In this document: positions 9,582 through 18,350 of the stretch, piece by piece
How the letters are laid out: each line of letters starts with the position of its first letter
How positions within the stretch are numbered: position 1 is the first letter of the stretch
Assembly: GCA_016194745.1 (NCBI GenBank)
Contig: JACQBA010000011.1
Coordinates: forward strand, 310,001 to 374,000
DNA length: 64,000 nucleotides
Direction of reading: 5' to 3'
DNA from: Elusimicrobiota bacterium
GTDB lineage: Bacteria; Elusimicrobiota; Elusimicrobia; UBA1565; JACRDR01
Program-made: the position numbers and the translations under genes
Notes under the pieces: model-generated
What the model was told of the DNA's origin: nothing
Database searches by the model: none
What the model saw: the letters and a program-made list of their open reading frames with translations, nothing else

Positions 9582-11093
9582 ATGAGTCGGCTGGCCCGGT
9601 TTGCGACGGGCGTGCGCTTCAACGCCTATGGGCAGGTCCTGCAGGCGGCGCTCCCGTTCTTCTTCATCCCGTTTGCCTTGGACAAGCTCGGAAAGGAGGC
9701 GTATGGTCTCTATGCTCTCATCGGCGTCGTCACGGCGCAGCTGAACCTCCTCAGCTTCGGAGCGGGGCCGGCGACCGTCAAGTTTCTTGCCGAGTTTGAA
9801 TCGGCGATGGACCGCGCGAAAGTCGAGCGGCTCGTGGGGAATTCACTCGTCTTCTACGGTCTTACCGGCGCGGCCGGAGCGGCGATCCTAGTCTGCGCGT
9901 CTCCCTTTATTGGGCGGGATCTCCTGCACGTGTCCCACGCGCTGATGCCTGCCGTCAGCTTCATAATCCTGTGTGCCGCCGGGACGTTCGCTGCCCAGTC
10001 GTTTGCCCGGACGTTCCAATCAGTGCCTCAGGCCCTTCACCGGTTCGATCTTTGGAACGGGGCCGAGTGCGCCATCGCCCTGCTCCAATACGCCGGAGCC
10101 TTTGCGCTGCTGGCCGCGGGTTTTTGGCTTCGTGCCCTGGCGGCATGGACGTTCGCGGTGACGGTCTTGGGTCTCGTCGCCTATTCGCTGCTGAGCCGAC
10201 GACTTCTTCCGGGCATCTCGCTCAGGCCGTCCTATGATGCCGAGATGATGAAGAAGGTCGTCGGGTTCGGCGGTTGGCTGTTTCTCAGCCAGGTCGCATG
10301 GAGCGCGTTCTATCAGGCTGACAAGCTTGTCTTGGGCCACTACAACGCTTCGCTCGCCGAGCTTCCCTATTACCTCGTTTCCTTTACCCTGGCGCAAAAG
10401 CTGTACCTCGTGCTCAATCCCATCATGCCGACGCTTCTTCCTTTCTCCAGCGCGATGCATGGGGCGAACGATCGCGAGGGCGCTAAGCGGTTCTTCCTGA
10501 GCGGGACGAAGTTGACGGTGCTGCTCATGCTGCCCGCGACCATTCTCGGCATGCTGTTCGCCCCCGCGTTCCTGGATCTTTGGCTTGGCGGCGGATTCGG
10601 CCTTCATGCGGGATGGCCGCTGAGGCTTCTGCTCGCAGGCACGTTCGCCTCGGCGGTGCCGGCCTTCGGACATGCCATCGCCCAGGGGTTCGGAAAAGTG
10701 CGGCTTCCATCGATCGTATTTACGGCCGCCGCGGCGCTCGGGCTGCTTCTGTGGCCGTTCGTGCTGCCGCGATGGGGCGCGTTGGGGGCTGCCGCGGTTT
10801 TTCTATTGGTGCAAGGCGTCTATTCGACATGGCTCTTGTTATGGAGCGCGCGCAGCGTCGTCGGCGTCTCCCTAGCAGACCTGGCGCGCGCCGTCGGGGC
10901 TCCATTAATCGCCGCGGTCCCTCTCGCGATCGTCAGCGGGTGGTTCAGGAATTCGATCCACTCTTGGATCGGATTGGCCGCATTCGGCTCAGTGTCTTTC
11001 ACCGCTTATCTCGCCGCCGGATATTGGACGGTGTTCGACTCGCATGAGCGGGAGAAAGTCTCTCGCGGCCTCCGCGCGGCTCTATCGGCGTGA
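9582..11093 (+). CDS. Polysaccharide flippase, Wzx/MOP superfamily
   Basis: 503 residues with 12-14 predicted helices and the N-terminal Wzx pattern FNAYGQVLQAALPFFFIPFALDKLG. The start is set by a strong Shine-Dalgarno GAGGAGGGG about 8 bases upstream of the ATG at 9582. The role is translocation of undecaprenyl-pyrophosphate-linked glycan across the inner membrane. The last 12 bases overlap the stop region of the convergent GT4 gene, with no terminator between them. Confidence 0.88.
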   Translation: MSRLARFATGVRFNAYGQVLQAALPFFFIPFALDKLGKEAYGLYALIGVVTAQLNLLSFGAGPATVKFLAEFESAMDRAKVERLVGNSLVFYGLTGAAGAAILVCASPFIGRDLLHVSHALMPAVSFIILCAAGTFAAQSFARTFQSVPQALHRFDLWNGAECAIALLQYAGAFALLAAGFWLRALAAWTFAVTVLGLVAYSLLSRRLLPGISLRPSYDAEMMKKVVGFGGWLFLSQVAWSAFYQADKLVLGHYNASLAELPYYLVSFTLAQKLYLVLNPIMPTLLPFSSAMHGANDREGAKRFFLSGTKLTVLLMLPATILGMLFAPAFLDLWLGGGFGLHAGWPLRLLLAGTFASAVPAFGHAIAQGFGKVRLPSIVFTAAAALGLLLWPFVLPRWGALGAAAVFLLVQGVYSTWLLLWSARSVVGVSLADLARAVGAPLIAAVPLAIVSGWFRNSIHSWIGLAAFGSVSFTAYLAAGYWTVFDSHEREKVSRGLRAALSA

Positions 11094-12230
11094 CGCCGCG
11101 GCGACGTAAAGCTGGTACATCTGGTCTGCGGTCGTCTTCCAGCTGAACCGCTTGCTCCACTGGAGTGATCTGGCCGAGGCTTGCGAGCGGGCGTTCTTGT
11201 CCGCCAGGGTCTCGAGGAGCAGCTTGCCGAATTCGTCGATGAGATGAGGATTGAAATAGAGCGCGCCGTCGCCCAGCGCTTCGAGGATTCCGCCGGACTG
11301 GGCCGCGAGCACGGGTGCGCCGCACGCGCCCGCCTCCAGAAGCTGGGCCCCCAGTTCCTCGTAATAGGACGGGTGCACGACCAACTCCGCCATGTTGTAG
11401 ACCGCAGCCAAGTCTTGGTGGGGAACGAAGCCGGCGAACTGGACGAGATCGTCCAGCTTGAGCTGCTTGACCCGGTCGACGAGAGCCTGCCCATGCTCTT
11501 CCAAGCCGCCGACGAGCACGAGCCGCACGCCGCGCAGTCGCGGATCCTCCCTCCTCTCATGGAGGAGCCAAAGGATGTGCTCGATGTTGTCCCGAAACTG
11601 GAAGGGCCCGACCGATAGCAGGAACCGCTCGGGCAGGGAGTACTTTTTTCGTACGGCTTCGAGAGCGCCCGCATCCTTGATCGGCCGGAAGAGGTCGTGA
11701 TCCACTCCGTAATAGACCACCTCGACCTTCTTCGGATTCACGGGATAGTGCTTTAGAAGGAAATCGCGCACACAGCGTGATGGGCACGCCAGACGATGGG
11801 CGCGAAGCACTTGGGGCAATATCGTCGAGGTGAAGATCGGCTCGATGCGGATGAGGTCCATGGGCGCGCCATGGACGTAATAGACGAGAGGCGTGCGGTG
11901 CGTGTCGACGGGGTGGGCGCCGTTGTCATGGAAGACGTCGACGCCGGACTTGGCGACGAATCTCTCATCGACGAACGGATAGCCGAGGCGCCGCTCGGCG
12001 AAGTCGACGAGCCGCTGGGACCAGCGGGGGAGGGCGAACTCGATGTTGGAGGCCTTGAACTTGGCCTCGATCCGGCTCCGGTGCGCCGCGTAGTCGCGGT
12101 TAAAGTAGTTGAAGACGACAAACAGATCGTCGGGATGAAGCCCGGCGAGCGTCCGTACGAGATTGTCGCCGAACTGGGATGGGCCGCGGACGCCGTAGGC
12201 GTAATAGGGGATCTCCACCGCGACTTTCAC
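11082..12230 (-). CDS. Glycosyltransferase family 4
   Basis: 382 residues with a GTG start. It has the GT-B hallmarks FLLSVGPFQFRDNIEHIL and HPSYYEELGAQLLEAGACGAPVLA (E-x7-E pair), and is built like the neighbouring divergent GT4 (IPYYAYGVRGPSQF opening). A leaderless-type promoter lies directly upstream. It overlaps the convergent flippase gene by 12 bases. Probably one of the elongating transferases of the same glycan. Confidence 0.88.
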   Translation of the reverse strand: MKVAVEIPYYAYGVRGPSQFGDNLVRTLAGLHPDDLFVVFNYFNRDYAAHRSRIEAKFKASNIEFALPRWSQRLVDFAERRLGYPFVDERFVAKSGVDVFHDNGAHPVDTHRTPLVYYVHGAPMDLIRIEPIFTSTILPQVLRAHRLACPSRCVRDFLLKHYPVNPKKVEVVYYGVDHDLFRPIKDAGALEAVRKKYSLPERFLLSVGPFQFRDNIEHILWLLHERREDPRLRGVRLVLVGGLEEHGQALVDRVKQLKLDDLVQFAGFVPHQDLAAVYNMAELVVHPSYYEELGAQLLEAGACGAPVLAAQSGGILEALGDGALYFNPHLIDEFGKLLLETLADKNARSQASARSLQWSKRFSWKTTADQMYQLYVAAASRR

Positions 12231-12236
12231 ACTCGA

Positions 12237-12265
12237 ATACTAGCACTCTGCGTTACGAGCGGCAA
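12237..12265 (-). promoter_or_regulatory. Promoter TTGCCG-17-TAGTAT, leaderless-type
   Basis: Read on the minus strand, TTGCCG (12265-12260), a 17-base spacer and TAGTAT (12242-12237) lie six bases before the GTG at 12230. No ribosome binding site fits between. The predicted start point coincides with the start codon. Confidence 0.65.
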
Positions 12266-12274
12266 ATCCGCGTG

Positions 12275-12303
12275 TTGAACCTCCGGGGCCAATACGATAC
12301 GAT
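12275..12303 (+). promoter_or_regulatory. Promoter TTGAAC-17-TACGAT, leaderless-type
   Basis: TTGAAC (12275-12280), a 17-base spacer and TACGAT (12298-12303) end eight bases before the ATG at 12312. The -35 boxes of this promoter and the divergent one are only nine bases apart, back to back. Confidence 0.65.
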
Positions 12304-12311
12304 GAGTCGGA

Positions 12312-13460
12312 ATGAAGATCGTCGTCGAGATGCCCTTTGATGTGGAGGGAAAGCGCGGGTGGATCTACTACACCGAGAGCCTCCTGCGAGAGCTCGCCCG
12401 CATCGACAAGGACAACGAGTACTGGGTCTTCAACTTCTTCTTCCGGAACCACCGCGCCAAGGCCGAGACGATCTACTGTCCCGACGCGCCGAACTTCCGG
12501 AAGGTCGTGCCCCGCTGGCCGGAATCCGTGATGAACCAGGTCGAATGGGGCTGGAAGATTCCGGCGATCGAGACCTACCTCAAGTCTCGCGGGACCGACG
12601 TCTATCACGCGGCGCGCGCGCCGATCACGACGAAGCTGCCGGTGGTGACGACCGTGCACGACATCATGTACGTCAAGCATCCCGAGCACATGTACCCCAA
12701 GTTCAAGTGGGGTTGGGAGCACTGCGGGATCCCCGGTCTCAAGACCACGACCTGCTTCATCACTCATTCCGAGCACCACAAGAAGGAACTGGTCGAGATC
12801 CTCGGCGTGGACGAGCGAAAGATCCGCTGCATCCCGACCGGGGCGAACACCCAGATTTTCTACCCCATCAAGGACGCCGCCAAGCTGGCCGAGGCCAAAG
12901 AGAGGATGCGCCTGCCGGACCGGTTCGCGCTGATGCTCGGCCCGTTCAGCCGGTTCTGGTGCCACTACGACGCGACGCTCCACGGCCTCAAGGCGCTCTC
13001 GAAGGACCATCCGGAGTTCAAGCTGGTCATGGTCGGCGACAACGGCTCGCCCGGCGCCGAGCGGCTGAAGGCGCTCGCCGAGATCCTTGGCATCGAGGAC
13101 CGGCTCGTGTGGTTCGGGCGCGTCCCGGGCGCCGATCTGCTCCTGCTGTTCAACCTGGCGCTGTGCAACATCTATCCCGCGTGGGACACCGGCTGCTCGA
13201 TCAACGTCCTGGATTCCATGTCCGCGGGGCTGCCGGTCGTGACGGGACGGGTGAGCCTTCTTCCGGAGATGCTCGGCGAGGCCGGCATCTGGGCCGACCC
13301 GCACAGCGCCGCCGAGATGGAGGCCGCGCTTCGAAAGGTCGTCGAAGACGAGGACTTCCGCAGCCTGAGCGGGCGGATCTGCCTCGAGCGTGCCCAGGCC
13401 AGGCGCTGGGAGGATACGGCCCGGGCGACCCTCGACGTGTACCGGGGTGTGGTCCGCTAG
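12312..13460 (+). CDS. Glycosyltransferase family 4
   Basis: 382 residues. The N-terminal acceptor loop is MPFDVEGKRGWIYYTESLL. The middle has HDIMYVKHPEHMYP and ALMLGPFSRFW, and the C-terminal part IYPAWDTGCSINVLDSMSAG stands where the E-x7-E signature normally lies; the first acidic residue is Asp and the second position is also Asp, so the usual Glu pair is not evident. It probably transfers a sugar to the lipid-linked glycan. Immediately downstream are a DegT-fold enzyme and an RmlD-like reductase that may supply its donor sugar. Confidence 0.85.
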   Translation: MKIVVEMPFDVEGKRGWIYYTESLLRELARIDKDNEYWVFNFFFRNHRAKAETIYCPDAPNFRKVVPRWPESVMNQVEWGWKIPAIETYLKSRGTDVYHAARAPITTKLPVVTTVHDIMYVKHPEHMYPKFKWGWEHCGIPGLKTTTCFITHSEHHKKELVEILGVDERKIRCIPTGANTQIFYPIKDAAKLAEAKERMRLPDRFALMLGPFSRFWCHYDATLHGLKALSKDHPEFKLVMVGDNGSPGAERLKALAEILGIEDRLVWFGRVPGADLLLLFNLALCNIYPAWDTGCSINVLDSMSAGLPVVTGRVSLLPEMLGEAGIWADPHSAAEMEAALRKVVEDEDFRSLSGRICLERAQARRWEDTARATLDVYRGVVR

Positions 13461-13472
13461 CCGCGCAATTGT

Positions 13473-13478
13473 TAAAAT
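13473..13478 (+). promoter_or_regulatory. -10 element TAAAAT
   Basis: TTGTTAAAAT sits in the 31-base gap after the GT4 stop, with TAAAAT ending 13 bases before the ATG at 13492. This would give a leader of only about seven bases. No Shine-Dalgarno is present. Confidence 0.45.
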
Positions 13479-13491
13479 AGCGGTCCGTCAA

Positions 13492-14697
13492 ATGACCCGC
13501 ACTTCCAATCCCAGCTCCAAGCGGCAGATCGGCGTCGGCGGCTTCGTCATCGGAGCCCGCGAGAAGAAGTACCTCAATCAGATCATCAAGTCGAACCGGA
13601 TATCCTACGGTCCGCTCTCCCAGCGGTTCGAGAAGCTGTTCGCGCGCGCGCACGACTGCAAGTTCGCCCTATTCTGCAACTCCGGGACCAGCGCCCTTCA
13701 CGTGGCGTTGGCCGCGCTGAAGGAAAGGCACGGATGGGACGACGGGGACGAGGTCTTGGTGCCTGCGGTCACCTTCGTGGCCACCTCGAACATCGTCTGC
13801 CACAACCGCATGACCCCCGTGTTCATCGACGTCGATCGGGCGACCTACAACATCGATCCGGCCCTCATCGAGAGCCACATCACGCCGAGGACGCGCGCGA
13901 TCATTCCCGTGCATATGATGGGGCTGCCCTGCGATATGGACCCCATCCTGGAGATCGCCAAGCGCCGGGGGCTCAAGGTCATCGAGGACTCCTGCGAGAC
14001 GTTGTTCGCTTCTTATAAGGGTAGGAAGGTTGGGTCGATGAGCGACGTCGCGTGCTTCTCGACGTACGTGGCCCATTACATCGTCACGGGAGTCGGCGGG
14101 CTGGCGACGACCAACGACGCCGATCTTTCGGTCCGAATGCGCAGCTTGATGAACCACGGGCGCGACTCGATCTACATCACCATCGACGACGACCAGGGCG
14201 TGTCCAAGGACAAGCTGCACGAGATCGTGGCGCGCCGCTTCTCGTTCATCACGATGGGGCATAGTTTCCGCTGCACGGAATTCGAAGCGGCGCTCGGCGT
14301 CGCGCAGATGGAGGTCAAGGACAAGATCGTCAAGGCGCGTACCGGCAACGCGAGGTTTCTCATCGAGAATCTGAAGGACCTGGGCGAGCACATCCAGCTG
14401 CCGACCACTCCTCCCGACCGCAATCATATGTTCATGATGTTCCCGATCGTCCTCCGCGGCGAGGCGAAGACCGGCCTCGTGAACTACCTCGAGGACCACG
14501 GCGTCGAGACGCGCGACATCCCGCCCGTCATCAACCAGCCGATCTATCGGAAGCTGTTCGGAGACCTCGAGGCGCGCAACCCGGTCGCGCGCTGGATCAA
14601 CCACAGCGGCTTCTACATCGGCTGCCACCAGTATTTGACTCGCCGCGATCTGCAATTCGTGGTCGATACGATCCACCGCTATTTCCGGGGAAAGTAG
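13492..14697 (+). CDS. DegT/DnrJ/EryC1/StrS-fold PLP enzyme with His for the catalytic Lys (3-dehydratase-like)
   Basis: 401 residues of the DegT fold: NSGTSALHVAL (phosphate loop), DVDRATYNIDPALIE and VIEDSCETLFASYKG. At the position of the Schiff-base lysine (usually TKH...TTGEGG) the sequence reads VAHYIVTGVGG, so His195 replaces Lys. A His at this place is known from the PMP-dependent dehydratases ColD and the CDP-sugar E1 enzyme RfbH/DdhC, which remove a C3 hydroxyl instead of transaminating. The RmlD-like reductase downstream fits deoxysugar synthesis. The start is the only ATG in frame after the upstream GT4. The reaction itself is inferred. Confidence 0.75.
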   Translation: MTRTSNPSSKRQIGVGGFVIGAREKKYLNQIIKSNRISYGPLSQRFEKLFARAHDCKFALFCNSGTSALHVALAALKERHGWDDGDEVLVPAVTFVATSNIVCHNRMTPVFIDVDRATYNIDPALIESHITPRTRAIIPVHMMGLPCDMDPILEIAKRRGLKVIEDSCETLFASYKGRKVGSMSDVACFSTYVAHYIVTGVGGLATTNDADLSVRMRSLMNHGRDSIYITIDDDQGVSKDKLHEIVARRFSFITMGHSFRCTEFEAALGVAQMEVKDKIVKARTGNARFLIENLKDLGEHIQLPTTPPDRNHMFMMFPIVLRGEAKTGLVNYLEDHGVETRDIPPVINQPIYRKLFGDLEARNPVARWINHSGFYIGCHQYLTRRDLQFVVDTIHRYFRGK

Positions 14698-14720
14698 GCG
14701 GCCACGGGAACCAGAAAGCC

Positions 14721-15620
14721 ATGCGGGCATTGATCATCGGCGCCACGGGACTGGTCGGCGGCGCGCTATTGAAAGAGTGGCGGGCGCGTCCCGGCTGGGA
14801 AGTCGTGGGGACGTGGCGGACGCAGCGGACCGAGGGCCTCGAGGCTCTCGACGTTTTGAACGGCGGCGCCGTCGCGGAGGCTATCGGCCGGCATCGTTCC
14901 CAGGTCGTCGTGATGGCCGCGTCCAATCCGCATGTCGATTTCTGCGAGACCCATCCCGACGAGACGCGGGGGATCAACGTCGAGGCGCCGGTAGCCGTCG
15001 CGAAAGCCGCCGACGCCGCGGGCGTCCCGGTCGTGTTCTTTTACTCGGATTACGTGTTCGACGGGAAGAAGAACAACTATGGCGAGCACGATCCGACGGC
15101 GCCGCTCAACGTCTACGGGCGCCAAAAGTTGGAAGCGGAGCGAGGCATCGCCGCCGCGGCCTCCCAGCACGTCGTCCTCCGGATCTCCGGCGCGTACGGG
15201 TGGGAATCGGCCCGCAAGAACTTCGTCCTACAGGTCGTCGACCGGATTAGATCCGGGCAGCGCGTGCGCGCCGCCACGGACGTCGTCTATCATCCCACCT
15301 ACGCGCCGAATCTCGCTCCGGTGCTGGCCTCGATCCTACAGGCGCAGGGATGGGGCGTCTATCACACCGTGGGGCACGACGCCTCGTCTCGGTACGACTT
15401 CGCCGTGGCCGCCGCCAAGGCGTTCGGCCTGGATCCCGCGATGATCGATCCTATCGTTCTGGCGGATCTCAAGGCCGCCGCGGCGCGGCCCTTGCGCTCG
15501 TGCCTGCGGTCCGACCGGCTGTGGGCGGAGGCGCGTCGAGACTTATGGGGCATCCAGCAGGCGCTGACGCACATGAAGGCGTCTCAGCCCGCCGCCGCCC
15601 CGTCCGCGAAGCCCACGTAG
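14721..15620 (+). CDS. RmlD-like NAD(P)-dependent sugar reductase (SDR family)
   Basis: 299 residues. The nucleotide-binding loop is GATGLVGGAL at the N-terminus. YSDYVFDG replaces the usual STDYVFDG, and the catalytic YxxxK pair is YGRQK. This matches the dTDP-4-dehydrorhamnose reductase family, which reduces a 4-keto sugar nucleotide. RmlA, B and C are absent here, so a different 4-keto substrate is possible, perhaps the product of the preceding His-variant DegT enzyme 23 bases upstream. Confidence 0.8.
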   Translation: MRALIIGATGLVGGALLKEWRARPGWEVVGTWRTQRTEGLEALDVLNGGAVAEAIGRHRSQVVVMAASNPHVDFCETHPDETRGINVEAPVAVAKAADAAGVPVVFFYSDYVFDGKKNNYGEHDPTAPLNVYGRQKLEAERGIAAAASQHVVLRISGAYGWESARKNFVLQVVDRIRSGQRVRAATDVVYHPTYAPNLAPVLASILQAQGWGVYHTVGHDASSRYDFAVAAAKAFGLDPAMIDPIVLADLKAAAARPLRSCLRSDRLWAEARRDLWGIQQALTHMKASQPAAAPSAKPT

Positions 15621-15714
15621 GTCCAAAGGCCGCCCGCGCGCGGGCCGAAAGCCTGCCTGTTTTTTTCCACAAAGTCCCGCGCCGTTGTCCGAGCCATTGG
15701 ATATCATTCTCCCC

Positions 15715-15750
15715 GCTTGCGGAATCCGGCGATTGGGTGGTTCCGCAAGC
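15715..15750. repeat. Inverted repeat in the leader of the secreted-protein gene
   Basis: GCTTGCGGAA (15715-15724) and TTCCGCAAGC (15741-15750) are perfect 10-base arms with a 16-base loop. It ends 17 bases before the ATG at 15768 and just ahead of the GGGAGGGG ribosome site. It has no T tract, so it is not a normal terminator. It could be an operator or a 5' UTR hairpin. Confidence 0.6.
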
Positions 15751-15767
15751 ATGGGAGGGGCAAATTC

Positions 15768-16529
15768 ATGATGATTCATTTGACGCTCTCGGCGGGGATG
15801 CTCGCCGCAGCCATCGGACCGGCCTTCGCCGCCGATGCGGACTTCCAGCTGGGCTCCAAGCGCGTCCCGCTGTTCTCGAAGGACGAAGTATTTCAGGCGT
15901 CGGACAAGCGGCTGGCGGTCGGCGCCGAAGGCATCACGATCAATGAGCTCTCGGCGCTGGCGAAGGAGAAGAAGTTCGACGTCCTGGAGAAGCTCTTCAA
16001 GGAATACGCGGTCACGGTGGCGTGCCTTCCGCACGGACATTCCGCGGGCGCGCCCGGCGGCGTGTTCGTCGAGCACGTGAGGACCGGCGTGTCCGGCGCG
16101 TTCACGGAGCTGGCCGGACTTCTGTGGCAGGGCAAGGTCTTCAGCCCCGGGGCGGGGCCGGAATGCCGGAGCGAGTCGAACGGCGAAAACCGCGTCTCGG
16201 CCCTCGAGTACATCAAGTTCGTCCCGAGGCTCATCGGGAAGTCGAGCCTCGCCTCGACTCGCGCCTCGAACATGGTCGAGCTGAACTATTCCGCTCCCGG
16301 CGTGGGTGTCCTGCCGCTGGCCGTGCGAGCTCTCGGCGTTTACGACCTCATGGCGGCGGTCCCCGGGAAATACGGACCGCTCTACATCGGAAAGACGTGG
16401 CTAGGCCGGTACAATAAGGGGAACGCGCCCGACTCGTTCGTGAAATATCGAAATTCCAAGCAGGTGGCGTGGTTCTTTTTGGACTTCAGCGAAGGTGCTC
16501 TTAACGATCAGAAGCAGGACGGGCGGTAA
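15768..16529 (+). CDS. Exported protein of unknown function
   Basis: 253 residues starting MMIHLTLSAGMLAAAIGPAFAADA, a Sec signal peptide with cleavage expected after AFA. The start is fixed by GGGAGGGG seven bases upstream. The mature part contains LPHGHSAGAPGGVFVEHV and LIGKSSLASTRASNMVELNY, with three cysteines. I do not recognise the family. The stop is eight bases from the convergent DUF885 gene. It is probably periplasmic or outer-membrane associated; no enzyme motif is evident. Confidence 0.7.
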   Translation: MMIHLTLSAGMLAAAIGPAFAADADFQLGSKRVPLFSKDEVFQASDKRLAVGAEGITINELSALAKEKKFDVLEKLFKEYAVTVACLPHGHSAGAPGGVFVEHVRTGVSGAFTELAGLLWQGKVFSPGAGPECRSESNGENRVSALEYIKFVPRLIGKSSLASTRASNMVELNYSAPGVGVLPLAVRALGVYDLMAAVPGKYGPLYIGKTWLGRYNKGNAPDSFVKYRNSKQVAWFFLDFSEGALNDQKQDGR

Positions 16530-16536
16530 GCCCGCG

Positions 16537-18345
16537 TCAGCGTCCGGCTTTCCGCGACGCGATCCAATCCTTGATCTGGGCGTCGAGCACGCTCAGGGGC
16601 GCCGAACCCATCCCAAGGACCGCGTCGTGGAACGCCCGGACGTCGAAACGGTCGCCAAGCTCTTTCTTGGCGAGCGCCTTGAGCTCCTTTAACTTGAGCT
16701 CGCCGAGCTTATAGGCCAGAGCCTGGCCGGGCCAGACGATGTAGCGGTCAACCTCGACCTCGATGTCGTGTTCGGTCTTGCTGGCGTTCGCCTTGAAATA
16801 GTCGATGGCCTGCTGCCGCGTCCAGCCCATGGAGTGGATGCCCGTGTCGATGACGAGCCTGACCGCGCGCCACATCTCGTAGGTGAGCTGCCCGAAGCGC
16901 GAATACGGGTCCTTGTACATGCCCAATTCGGAGCCCAGGCTCTCGGAGTAGAGGCCCCAGCCCTCGACGTAGGCCGTATGCCCGTCGTGGCGGCGAAACT
17001 CCGGCAGTCCCTCGAGCTCCTGCGCGAGCGAGATCTGCAGATGGTGGCCCGGCACCGCTTCGTGGAGAGTGAGCGCCTCCATCTCCCATTTCGGGCGCAT
17101 CTTGAGGTCGTAAGTGTTCGCGTAGAATAGCCCCGCCCGGCCCGCGCTCAGCGAGCCTTGATTGTAGTACGCGGTCGTCTGCGCCTTCTCCGAGTAGGCG
17201 GGCACGGCGACGATCCCGTACGGCAGCCGCGGCAGGCGCCCGAAAAGCTTGATCAGCTCGGGGTCGACTCGCTTGGCGATGTCTCGATAGCCGGTCAGCA
17301 GCTGCTTCGGGTCGTCGTAGAAGAACTTGGAGTCCGTGCGGAGATAGGTCTTGAACGCCTCGAAGTCCCCGGTGAAGCCGGACTCGGCGATCACCTTGTC
17401 CATCTCCGCCCGGATCCGCTTGACCTCGCCGAGACCGATGGCGTGGATTTCCTTCGCGGTAAGCGTCGTCGTCGTGTTTGAGCGGATTTTTCGCTCGTAC
17501 CAGGCCTTTCCGTTCGGCAGCGCGCTCCAGGAGATCGTCTCGCGGCAGCGGGGGAGGTATTTCTCGATGAAGAATTCGTTGAGCTTCCGGAATGCCGGCG
17601 CGATCTCCGCGACGATGATGCGGGACGCCACGGACTTCAAGCGGGCGCGGTCCGTCTCGGCGACCGCCGCCGGGAAGGACTTGAAGGGTTCGAACAGGGG
17701 GCTCGATTCCGCGTCCGTCGAGTCATACGCCTTGATCTGATCCGAGACGGCCTTCAAGGTCACGCGGGGAGGCGTCAGACCCTTACGGAGCCCCTCCTGC
17801 ATCAAGAGCACCGCTTGGTCGACCGCGGCGGGGATCCGCCGGAGCCGGGAGAGGATATCCTCGTAGTCCTTGACCGAGGCGGCCGGATTCGCGTCCAGCG
17901 TCTGCGCCAGATGCTGCTGCACCCCGCCGAGCTGGCTGATCGGCATGTAGTCGTCGGGAAACTCGCGGTCCTGCGACATGTTCTCCGCGCGGTAGAGGAA
18001 CAGGTCGTAATTCAAGCGGTCGTCGGGGCCGAGCTTGGACCGATCGAGGGCGCGGGCGGCCTTGAGCGGGGCGGTCGCCTCGCGCTTTCGGCGCTCGACG
18101 GCCTCCAGGGAGTTGTCGCTCCAGCGGTCGTTGTGTCCGGGTTCGCCGACGTACGTCGCCCATTCCGGATACTCGTCCATCGCGTGCTTCCAATCGAGCT
18201 CGAATAGCTTCCAGAGCTTGTCGTGTTCGGAAAGGGCCGTCCCTGCGATCTCCGCGCATTGGCGTTCGAACGCGGTTGGCGCGGGGGCGGCCGCGGATGC
18301 GTACGCGGCCGGTAGCAATGCGGCGAGGGCCAGGCTTCGGATCAT
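16537..18345 (-). CDS. DUF885 family exported metallopeptidase-like protein
   Basis: 602 residues with a signal peptide ([20 protein letters not shown]). It has the DUF885 signature [13 protein letters not shown], resembling a zinc HExxH site, followed by [14 protein letters not shown]. The family contains putative dipeptidyl- or carboxypeptidases of unknown substrate. Start: the ATG five bases after the mepA stop, giving the signal peptide; extending upstream would run antiparallel through mepA coding sequence in the wrong frame. The cotranscription with mepA suggests a role in turnover of cell-wall or periplasmic peptides. Confidence 0.88.
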   Translation of the reverse strand: MIRSLALAALLPAAYASAAAPAPTAFERQCAEIAGTALSEHDKLWKLFELDWKHAMDEYPEWATYVGEPGHNDRWSDNSLEAVERRKREATAPLKAARALDRSKLGPDDRLNYDLFLYRAENMSQDREFPDDYMPISQLGGVQQHLAQTLDANPAASVKDYEDILSRLRRIPAAVDQAVLLMQEGLRKGLTPPRVTLKAVSDQIKAYDSTDAESSPLFEPFKSFPAAVAETDRARLKSVASRIIVAEIAPAFRKLNEFFIEKYLPRCRETISWSALPNGKAWYERKIRSNTTTTLTAKEIHAIGLGEVKRIRAEMDKVIAESGFTGDFEAFKTYLRTDSKFFYDDPKQLLTGYRDIAKRVDPELIKLFGRLPRLPYGIVAVPAYSEKAQTTAYYNQGSLSAGRAGLFYANTYDLKMRPKWEMEALTLHEAVPGHHLQISLAQELEGLPEFRRHDGHTAYVEGWGLYSESLGSELGMYKDPYSRFGQLTYEMWRAVRLVIDTGIHSMGWTRQQAIDYFKANASKTEHDIEVEVDRYIVWPGQALAYKLGELKLKELKALAKKELGDRFDVRAFHDAVLGMGSAPLSVLDAQIKDWIASRKAGR

Positions 18346-18350
18346 TCGAG

